Source: Paenibacillus_T sp033239625 | Lineage (GTDB): Bacteria > Bacillota > Bacilli > Paenibacillales > Paenibacillaceae | Direction: 5' to 3' | DNA length: 64,000 nucleotides | NCBI RefSeq assembly: GCF_033239625.1 | Contig: NZ_BTCK01000029.1 | Span: 1-64,000, forward strand | In this document: piece by piece, positions 16,742 through 23,402 of the stretch | Position numbering within the stretch: the stretch's first letter is position 1 | Layout of the letters: each line of letters opens with the position of its first letter | The notes under the pieces: model-generated | The model's input: the letters and a program-made list of their open reading frames with translations, nothing else | Databases searched by the model: none | Told to the model about the DNA's origin: nothing | Made by a program: the position numbers and the translations under genes

Positions 16742-16779
16742 GCGTTCATATAGGTTATCACAGACTGGATTGCGGTAAA

Positions 16780-17754
16780 TCAGATCGCCGCGGGTCTGAC
16801 GATTCCTTCCGATCTGGCTGAACGTTCTTGCTGGCGTGATATGATAAGCAGCGTCGCCCAGATTAGGATGAAGCCAATGATTTGGGTGAAGGTCGCTGCC
16901 TGCTGAAACACAACATAGTTGATCAGCACACCAACCATCGGGAAACTTAGTTCCGCCAGTGTGGCATAAGAAGCCTTGATGGCGCTCAAGCCCTTGTAGT
17001 ACAGCAGCAAGCTCAAAAGTCCTGGCAGCAGCGCCTGCAGCAGCAGATTGAGGGCGACAAGCGTCATACCTTTTGCCTCGCTCGGAAGCGTCCATGCTTG
17101 GTGTTCTCCAAGGGTCAACGCAAGCAGAAACGGGAGCGCTAGAATAAAGCGAAGCGATGTCACCGTCTCGTAATTGACAGCTTGCAGCAAGTACCGACCC
17201 ATGACGGTGGAACCGCCCCACAGCAGTGCCGCTCCAATCGCCATCAGACTGCCTGTCTGCAGCATTTCGCTATAATCGGAGAACGGGAGCTTCAGGCCAA
17301 AGGTCAGTAAGTATGTGCCTAGTATCGCAATGAAGAACAGCATGCCGAATGATTTCGGTAACCTCTCCTTCAACAGCCACTTGGCCATCAGGATAGCGAA
17401 CAAGGGTTGGAGCTTCTGAAGCAGAAGAACCGAGTTCAAATCGCCTGCTGCCAGCCCCTTCGTGAACAGAACGGTTGCAAGTGCGGAACCGCCCCATGAG
17501 ACGAACAGAAGCGCACCGAAATGGCGAAGCTTGATCTTGCGGAGCTGCTGGCGATGCTTCCACAACACCGGAGCCATGAACAGCACTAGAATGACGTGCT
17601 CCATCAATGCAATCTGAGTCGAAGTAAGATAATCGAGCAGCAGCATGCGGAACAGCGGGTCGACTCCCCATAAAGCGGAGCCAAGTACGACAAACCCAAA
17701 CGCGGGTTTTATCGCTCGTTTGTTGAACAATGGCGAAGAAATCAAGTTACTCAT
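16780..17754 (-). CDS. EamA/DMT transporter under an FMN riboswitch, predicted flavin transporter, 324 aa
   Basis: Ten hydrophobic helices in two EamA repeats (FGFVVLGSALWGVDPLFRML; LMAIGAALLWGGSTVMGRYL, ending SFPMVGVLINYVVFQQ). The start at 17754 is preceded by GGAG 9 nt away; frames extending further run through the riboswitch and are not coding. The FMN riboswitch and attenuator directly upstream make riboflavin or a flavin precursor the most likely substrate, by analogy with the DMT-family ImpX and RibN transporters. That is established context for other genomes and inference for this one. It is followed by the terminator at 16704. Confidence 0.87.
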   Translation of the reverse strand: MSNLISSPLFNKRAIKPAFGFVVLGSALWGVDPLFRMLLLDYLTSTQIALMEHVILVLFMAPVLWKHRQQLRKIKLRHFGALLFVSWGGSALATVLFTKGLAAGDLNSVLLLQKLQPLFAILMAKWLLKERLPKSFGMLFFIAILGTYLLTFGLKLPFSDYSEMLQTGSLMAIGAALLWGGSTVMGRYLLQAVNYETVTSLRFILALPFLLALTLGEHQAWTLPSEAKGMTLVALNLLLQALLPGLLSLLLYYKGLSAIKASYATLAELSFPMVGVLINYVVFQQAATFTQIIGFILIWATLLIISRQQERSARSEGIVRPAAI

Positions 17755-17817
17755 GGTTGAATGCTCCTTCTCGTGCATCCAACCTTCAGGGATGATATGG
17801 CTTATTATGGAGTTGCT

Positions 17818-17859
17818 AAAGAAAAGCCCCGTTTCGTAATGACAATACGAAACGGGGCT
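17818..17859 (-). terminator. Riboswitch expression platform: transcription terminator
   Basis: AGCCCCGTTTCGTA / TACGAAACGGGGCT (14 bp, perfect) with a seven-base loop and, on the minus strand, a TTTTCTTT tail. It lies between the FMN aptamer and the transporter start, so FMN binding is expected to favour it and stop transcription. Confidence 0.88.
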
Positions 17860-17896
17860 GGCCAAATAGAACATGCCGTCGGCATGCTGTATAAGG

Positions 17897-18036
17897 CGAT
17901 CTTCTCCCATCCGGACTTTACCGTCGGCCTTGGATTCACACCAAGTCAGTCTCTGTGCCGCTAGTCGGCTCGGAGAGTCGCGGGCTTAGCTATACAGCTT
18001 CACCGCCGGTCAGGAATTTCACCTGCCCCGAAGATC
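17897..18036 (-). ncRNA. FMN riboswitch (RFN element)
   Basis: On the minus strand the aptamer begins GATCTTCGGGGCAGGTGAAA, continues with TTCCTGACCGGCGGTGA, GCCCGCGA, a variable arm, GGTGTGAATCCAAGGCCGAC and ends GTCCGGATGGGAGAAGATC. P1 is formed by GATCTTC at 5' and GAAGATC at 3'. All these are hallmark conserved RFN segments. A SigA-type promoter lies upstream and an intrinsic terminator downstream, giving a complete switch controlling the DMT transporter gene. Confidence 0.95.
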
Positions 18037-18146
18037 AGTATGCAATAATGGTTTATGACTAACGCTACATTACCTCTCATGCTGTTCTGTGACTATGTTA
18101 TGCATCACGTGAACGATAAAAAAGTAAGTAGCAAACATTTTTTATA

Positions 18147-18175
18147 ATCATAAGTTCAACAGCGGCTATTGTCAA
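18147..18175 (-). promoter_or_regulatory. SigA-type promoter of the FMN riboswitch transcript
   Basis: TTGACA (18175-18170), 17-nt spacer, TATGAT (18152-18147) on the minus strand. It begins only 20 bases past the stop of the histidine kinase gene, so the riboswitch gene has its own promoter. Confidence 0.8.
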
Positions 18176-18194
18176 GCACCGAATGATGGAATCG

Positions 18195-19385
18195 TTAATT
18201 GATTTGCGCTGCATGACATTTAGGAAATGCAACCGTAAACGTCGTCCCGCTGCTATTGCTCTCAACCTTGATGTCCGCCCCATGGCGGCTAATGATTTCA
18301 TAACAGATCGACAAGCCTAGTCCGGTGCCGCTGCCTTTGGTCGTGAAGAATGGTGTTCCAAGTCGCTCAAGCACGGAAGGCGGCATCCCTTCTCCTTCGT
18401 CCTGCACCGTAAATCCGACCGTATGAGAATTGTCGAACAGCTCGACGCGGATTTCTGCTCCTACAGGCGAAGCTTCCAGACCGTTTCGAACGAGATTGAT
18501 CAACACCTGCTGAATTTCCTTCTTGTTCATGCAGACGTGCGATACCGCTTGCTGTTCGAAGGTTAACCTCTTCCCCCTCATTAAGGCATCTGCTTCGAGC
18601 AGCGGCATCACTACCATGAATACATCGAGCAGACCGCTCATCTCGCGATCGTCGGTAGGTGATTTGGACAAGGATAGGAAATTGCCGATAATGGCGTTGG
18701 CACGATCCAATTCGCTGATGATGAGATCGTAATGCGGGCTGAGCTGCCCCGTCGGCTGAAGACTATTCATCAATTGCAGGAAGCCTCTTACGGTCGCGAT
18801 CGGATTCCTCACCTCGTGGCTGATGCTTGCAGCCATTTGCGCTACTAAGCTCAGCCGGTCTAGTCGTTCTAACTCGCTGCGAAGCTTTAACTGTTCTTCG
18901 TTCCGTTCCGCAACTAAGCTCTCGAGATATTCTTTGTCCGCTTTCATTTGACGTTCTTGCAGTACGAATTCTGTAATGTCCTCCGATGTGGCCAGTACGC
19001 CGAGTACTTCCCCCGCTTCGTCAAGAATCGGCGACGTGTTCCAGACCGATATCATGCGGTGGCCATCCTCCCAGACAAGCTCGAGCACCTCATTAAGGAC
19101 TTCGATTTTATGTCGGGCAGTTCGCTGCATCGGCATCTCATCGGGTGATATCACGATCCGGTTTCGATATACACTAACTTGCGGTGGAGTGGTGGATGAA
19201 TGCGAGAAATCCTCGCCTTCCGATACACGGAGCATTCGGGCAGCCTTCCGATTATGTAGAATCGTTGTGCAGAGCGGATCCGTCGCGATGGAGACGCCGC
19301 CAGGGCATTTACTGAATATATCCCAATATGGGGATGGAATCATGTAAGCGTTCGTTATGTTACATTCAGTTGATTGTTCTAGCAT
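18195..19385 (-). CDS. Soluble PAS-domain sensor histidine kinase, sporulation-kinase-like, 396 aa
   Basis: A PAS-like sensor region (SVWNTSPILDEAGEVLGVLA followed by TSEDITE) leads through a coiled coil to the HisKA H-box ASISHEVRNPIATVRGFLQL (His is the phosphorylation site) and a complete HATPase domain: N-box NLVRNGLEASP, G1 DEGEGMP, F-box TPFFTTK and G2 GTGLGLSI. There is no membrane helix, so it senses a cytosolic signal. The H-box and ATPase resemble Kin-type kinases feeding the Spo0 phosphorelay; no response regulator is adjacent, which fits an orphan Kin. AAGGAGG lies 11 nt before ATG 19385; an upstream ATG at 19448 has no site. Confidence 0.85.
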   Translation of the reverse strand: MLEQSTECNITNAYMIPSPYWDIFSKCPGGVSIATDPLCTTILHNRKAARMLRVSEGEDFSHSSTTPPQVSVYRNRIVISPDEMPMQRTARHKIEVLNEVLELVWEDGHRMISVWNTSPILDEAGEVLGVLATSEDITEFVLQERQMKADKEYLESLVAERNEEQLKLRSELERLDRLSLVAQMAASISHEVRNPIATVRGFLQLMNSLQPTGQLSPHYDLIISELDRANAIIGNFLSLSKSPTDDREMSGLLDVFMVVMPLLEADALMRGKRLTFEQQAVSHVCMNKKEIQQVLINLVRNGLEASPVGAEIRVELFDNSHTVGFTVQDEGEGMPPSVLERLGTPFFTTKGSGTGLGLSICYEIISRHGADIKVESNSSGTTFTVAFPKCHAAQIN

Positions 19386-19574
19386 AAGCTCGAACCCCTC
19401 CTTCGTCGACCGGTTCATGATGAGCGAAAACGACCGTTTCATATTCATCCATGTTTATTACTAGATTACGACTCAATCGTTTCTTCATTATCTATTCAAC
19501 TTGAAGGAAACATATCCTGTTAGTATAAGTAACTTGAAACAAAACAAAAACACGTCTAATTATAGATGTGCTCA

Positions 19575-19600
19575 AAAAAAGCCGCTGTTTATGCGGCTTT
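19575..19600 (-). terminator. Intrinsic terminator of the PBP gene
   Basis: AAAGCCGC / GCGGCTTT with a seven-base loop followed on the minus strand by TTTTTTTGAG. Confidence 0.8.
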
Positions 19601-19611
19601 CAGGTGCTTAA

Positions 19612-21666
19612 TCAATCATCTTCATCCTTCTTCTTTTTTCCTTTCCCCTTCTCATGTTCCTTCTTCTCATCTTTGTCCGAGTGCTTCTTGTTTTTCTTCT
19701 CCTCTTTATTAGGCTTAGCTTTCTCTGGTTTCTCCGGCTTATTCTTCTCTCCTTTTGTGATTGATGATTTGGCTGCAATACCCGGAGCATTAGGAAATTT
19801 CATGACCGCTTCATCTTTAAGCGCTTCGCTCATCAGCTTCTGGAATACAGCTGCGGCAGCCTTGGAGGTCGTCGTCAAATAATGACTTGTATCCGTATGG
19901 TCATAACCAAGCCATACCGCACCGACAAGCTGAGGCGTAAAGCCGACAAACCAGTTGTCCTTCATGCCTCCGTCCGTACCCGGCATTTCTGTAGTGCCCG
20001 TCTTGCCGGCTATCGGTCTACCTGCTATTGCAGCTTCGACGCCTGTACCTTCAGTTACCACACCTTCGAGCATTGACGTCATCGTTCTTGCGATTGCAGG
20101 ATCGATAATCGCTTTATTGTTATCCGTTTCGGCTGAAGCCACGATCTCGCCATCGGCAGTTTCGATCCGTGTAATGGCATGGGCAGCTATTCTTGTCCCA
20201 TCGTTCGCAAACACACTGAAGGCTTCCGCCATATCAAGCGGAGATACGCCTTCCTGAAGCCCTCCCAGCGCAAGTCCAAGGTTTCGGTCGGCATCCGTAA
20301 GCTCTAATCCGAATCGATTGGCTGCTTCCATCCCGGCGTCAATCCCTAACTCGTTCAAGAGCTTGACAGCTGGTACGTTATAGGAGTGAATGATGGACTC
20401 ATAGATGGATACCTCGCCGTGGTAACTGCCGCCGGCGTTACGAGGTTGGTATCCATTAAAGTTGACCGGTTCGTCGATCAACGTATCATTTGGTGAGTAG
20501 CCATGCTCAAGTGCTGGTGTATATACCGATATGGGTTTCATTGTAGAGCCAGGTTGTCGCTTCAACTGAACGGCGCGGTTAAATGAACGGAATGGCTGCT
20601 CGCCGCGGCCGCCGACAAGCGCTTTGATGCCCCCATCTCGGGGGTCGACGAGTACGGCACCGCTTTGAATCAGTTGGTCCGAGCTGCTTGCCGGGAAATT
20701 GCTGTCTTGTGCATAGACGCTCTCGACAGCTTCTTGCATTTGACTATTAAGGGTCGTATAGAATCGAAGCCCTCCCTGCAGCACCTCATTCTGAGTAAGT
20801 CCATACTTCTCGCCAGCTTCGCGAATCATGGCATCGATGTAATAAGGATACTTGATCACATTGCTGTTGTCCGGCTTCGAGCTGCGAATATGCAGCGGCT
20901 CCTTAATCGAAGCGTCATAAGTGGCTTGATCAATCTTCCCTTGATCTTTCATGAGCTGCAGCACAACATTCCTTCGAGCTTTTGCTTCATCAGGATGTCT
21001 GTACGGTGTCAGAGCGGACGGTGCTTTGATGATTCCGGCAAGCAATGCGGATTCCGACAACGTAAGCTGCTCGACCGGGACGCCATAATAGATTTCAGCC
21101 GCTTTCTTGATCCCCCAAGCTCCCTCGCCAAAATAAATCTGGTTCAAATAAAACGTCATGATTTGTTGTTTGCTGTAATTTCTTTCGATTTTCTGCGCGA
21201 GCAGAAGCTCCTTCCACTTGCGCGTCCAGGTTCGTTCTTGTGTTAGGAAAACATTTTTGGCGAGCTGCTGCGTGATCGTGCTCGCCCCTTGTACCGTGCG
21301 GCCACTCGATAGATTCGATATCAGAGCGCGGCCAATGCCTTGCAGATCAGTGCCGCTATGTTCGAAGAACCGTTTGTCTTCTACTGCTACAACCGCTTCG
21401 ATCAATTGCTGCGGCAAGCTGTCGTATTCGACAGGTTCGGACTTGCTAGGCGAGAGGCGAAGCACTTCCTCCATGTCTTGATCATATATGATGGTCGCCG
21501 CAGGCAGCGGTTTCATCAGCAGCGATACATCCTGTTTCGTCACCAATTGATTGAAGATGACTATACCTATCGCGGTAATCGTGATAGCGCCTAGCATCGC
21601 GATTGCGATGATCTTGTTCCAAGCTGATTTTTTCTTTGTATTCTTGTGACGACTAAATGAATGCAT
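19612..21666 (-). CDS. Class A penicillin-binding protein (PBP1A/PbpF-like), 684 aa
   Basis: One N-terminal membrane anchor (residues 18-40), a GT51 glycosyltransferase domain with catalytic EDKRFFEHSG (Glu96) and GRTVQGASTITQQLAKN, and a transpeptidase domain with STMK (Ser374), SYN (428-430) and KTGT (555-558). It polymerises and cross-links peptidoglycan on the outer membrane face. The last about 55 residues are an extreme Lys/Glu/Asp-rich tail, probably disordered and able to contact wall polymers. GGAGGAATCGC precedes the ATG. It is monocistronic, with its own terminator. Confidence 0.92.
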   Translation of the reverse strand: MHSFSRHKNTKKKSAWNKIIAIAMLGAITITAIGIVIFNQLVTKQDVSLLMKPLPAATIIYDQDMEEVLRLSPSKSEPVEYDSLPQQLIEAVVAVEDKRFFEHSGTDLQGIGRALISNLSSGRTVQGASTITQQLAKNVFLTQERTWTRKWKELLLAQKIERNYSKQQIMTFYLNQIYFGEGAWGIKKAAEIYYGVPVEQLTLSESALLAGIIKAPSALTPYRHPDEAKARRNVVLQLMKDQGKIDQATYDASIKEPLHIRSSKPDNSNVIKYPYYIDAMIREAGEKYGLTQNEVLQGGLRFYTTLNSQMQEAVESVYAQDSNFPASSSDQLIQSGAVLVDPRDGGIKALVGGRGEQPFRSFNRAVQLKRQPGSTMKPISVYTPALEHGYSPNDTLIDEPVNFNGYQPRNAGGSYHGEVSIYESIIHSYNVPAVKLLNELGIDAGMEAANRFGLELTDADRNLGLALGGLQEGVSPLDMAEAFSVFANDGTRIAAHAITRIETADGEIVASAETDNNKAIIDPAIARTMTSMLEGVVTEGTGVEAAIAGRPIAGKTGTTEMPGTDGGMKDNWFVGFTPQLVGAVWLGYDHTDTSHYLTTTSKAAAAVFQKLMSEALKDEAVMKFPNAPGIAAKSSITKGEKNKPEKPEKAKPNKEEKKNKKHSDKDEKKEHEKGKGKKKKDEDD

Positions 21667-21835
21667 GCGATTCCTCCAAGCCTATTCCTCATGATGTGGT
21701 CTTGGATAATACTTCGCAGGCGTAATCGATTTTCTGTACGTTTAACGATTCTAGATCAAAGCTCGCTAATGTATAGATAACATATGCCCCTTGTGAACTA
21801 ACACGATCTCAATAATGTAGTAAAGGGTGATAAGA

Positions 21836-23008
21836 TTGAGCACAAGATATCAAGGGTTAAATACAAGGCTGATCCATACCGGAGAAAAGCCAGATCCTGC
21901 GACGGGATCGGCAGTACCTCCTATTTATCAAACAACTACGTTTGCGTTTCCGTCCAATGAAAGCATGCTTGATCTAATGGAAGGTAGATCAACTGGTCAT
22001 ATCTATACCCGATTCAGCAATCCGAACTTTGCAATTGCGGAAGCCAAAATTGCCCAATTAGAAGCCGCTGAAGCCGCTCTCCTGCTTGCCTCTGGAATGG
22101 CAGCGATCTCTACGGCGATACTTACGCTTGCGGGGAATGGCGATCATATCATTAGCCATGCAGATATATATGGCGGCAGCTTCGGTCTGCTGCATTCGTT
22201 ACTCCCGAACTTCGGAATTGCAACGAGCTTTGTCGATGCTGCCGATATCGATGCGGTTAAGAAAGCCATCCGGCCGAATACGAAGCTTATTTTGTTAGAA
22301 TCACCGAGTAACCCAACGCTGCAAATTTATGATATCCGCCAAGTCGCCAATCTGGCGCACGAACACGATGTTCAATTGATTGTAGATAATACATTCTCGG
22401 TCTTGAATCAGAAGCCTTTGGAGCTCGGAGCTGACGTTGTTGTTCATAGCTGCACCAAATATATCAATGGACATAGCGATGTTATGGCTGGGGCTATTGT
22501 GGGAACACAGGCGTTCATAAAAAATTGCTCGGACGTTTATCGCAAATTAGGCGGCAACCTCAATGGTTTCGATGCATGGCTGCTCATTCGAGGGATGAAA
22601 ACGTTAGGTCTGCGTGTGCAGCGTCATAACGAGAATGCACTGCTCGTGGCGGAGTACTTGCAGCAGCATCCCAGAATAGAGACCGTGCATTACCCGGGTT
22701 TGCCGAGTCATCCTCAACATAAGCTGGCAGCTGACCAAATGACAGGCTTCGGCGGGGTTCTGAGCGTGGAATTGCAAGGCGGTCAATTGGAGGTCGATCA
22801 GTTTCTGAATCGCCTTGAATTGTTCACTCGTGCGGTTAGTTTAGGCTCTGTAGAATCTCTAATTACGCAGCCTGTAACAGCCGTGCACCACAGCGTTCCG
22901 GAATCCTATCGAGCGCTTGGCGGGATCAAGCCTAATCTGATCCGTCTATCGATTGGAATCGAAGAGGTCGCGGACATTATTGCCGATCTTGAACAAGCTT
23001 TAAGCTAG
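21836..23008 (+). CDS. PLP-dependent trans-sulfuration enzyme (cystathionine gamma-synthase/lyase or methionine gamma-lyase), 390 aa
   Basis: Cys/Met metabolism PLP family: PPIYQTTTFAFPS, YTRFSNPN, LLASGMAAISTAIL, DNTFSV and the PLP lysine in HSCTKYINGHSDVMAG, with SLGSVESLITQP near the C-terminus. Full length for the family (380-400). The members differ in reaction (cystathionine gamma-synthase, gamma-lyase, O-acetylhomoserine or methionine gamma-lyase), and sequence reading alone cannot separate them. Start TTG 21836 is 8 nt after AAAGGGTGAT; a GTG at 21827 overlaps that site. No SAM or T-box leader was found upstream. A good terminator follows. Confidence 0.87.
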   Translation: MSTRYQGLNTRLIHTGEKPDPATGSAVPPIYQTTTFAFPSNESMLDLMEGRSTGHIYTRFSNPNFAIAEAKIAQLEAAEAALLLASGMAAISTAILTLAGNGDHIISHADIYGGSFGLLHSLLPNFGIATSFVDAADIDAVKKAIRPNTKLILLESPSNPTLQIYDIRQVANLAHEHDVQLIVDNTFSVLNQKPLELGADVVVHSCTKYINGHSDVMAGAIVGTQAFIKNCSDVYRKLGGNLNGFDAWLLIRGMKTLGLRVQRHNENALLVAEYLQQHPRIETVHYPGLPSHPQHKLAADQMTGFGGVLSVELQGGQLEVDQFLNRLELFTRAVSLGSVESLITQPVTAVHHSVPESYRALGGIKPNLIRLSIGIEEVADIIADLEQALS

Positions 23009-23026
23009 TTGTGGATGATACGAACG

Positions 23027-23058
23027 AGGAGCTCTGTTCTCATAAGAGCTCCTTTTTG
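23027..23058 (+). terminator. Intrinsic terminator of the trans-sulfuration gene
   Basis: AGGAGCTCT / AGAGCTCCT stem with a nine-base loop followed by TTTTT. Confidence 0.85.
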
Positions 23059-23402
23059 GTGTGCATCAATCCACATGTTTGAATAGACAAAAACAGACGT
23101 ACAAGCGCTCTTCTCTCCTATCTCATCGTTCATTAGAGCGAGTAACAGCACCATTCCTAAATGACCAGGTTATGAAATAGTACCTATATTACCATCAACA
23201 TGTCATTATAGTGCCTATTTCAATCATTCGATTCACGATATGTTCTTCTAGTAAAGCGCTGCTAGTTTCCTCTTTCACGTAAAGAGAGAGTCGTCGAATA
23301 AAGGAGGGATGGTCTAATCTCATGCCAGTAATGTAAGCGCTAACAAGCGTTGAGTTAACAGGAGGCTCGTTATTTTATTCCATATGGAAAGGAACAGTGG
23401 TA
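23059..23402. promoter_or_regulatory. Non-coding leader region of the mannanase gene
   Basis: About 340 bases without a credible gene. It holds the cre site at 23332, an AAGGAGGG at 23301 that is followed only by trivially short frames, and the ribosome site AAAGGAAC at 23388. No clear -35/-10 pair was identified. Confidence 0.5.
23332..23345. promoter_or_regulatory. CcpA cre site upstream of the GH26 gene
   Basis: TGTAAGCGCTAACA matches the cre consensus TGWAARCGYTWNCW fully. It lies 58 bases before the mannanase start, a position suited to carbon catabolite repression. Confidence 0.75.

Noticed and set aside
16613..17221. Frame of 202 aa antisense/overlapping the DMT transporter
   Set aside because: Shadow of the transporter gene in another frame.
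17755..17910. N-terminal extension of the DMT transporter
   Set aside because: These codons lie within the riboswitch terminator and aptamer; the ribosome site marks 17754.
21667..21835. Possible SAM or T-box leader for the trans-sulfuration gene
   Set aside because: None of the conserved S-box or T-box segments could be found.
23321..23335. Tiny leader frame MPVM after AAGGAGGG before the mannanase
   Set aside because: Only four codons and spacing to the site is about 14; no attenuator structure found. Treated as chance.
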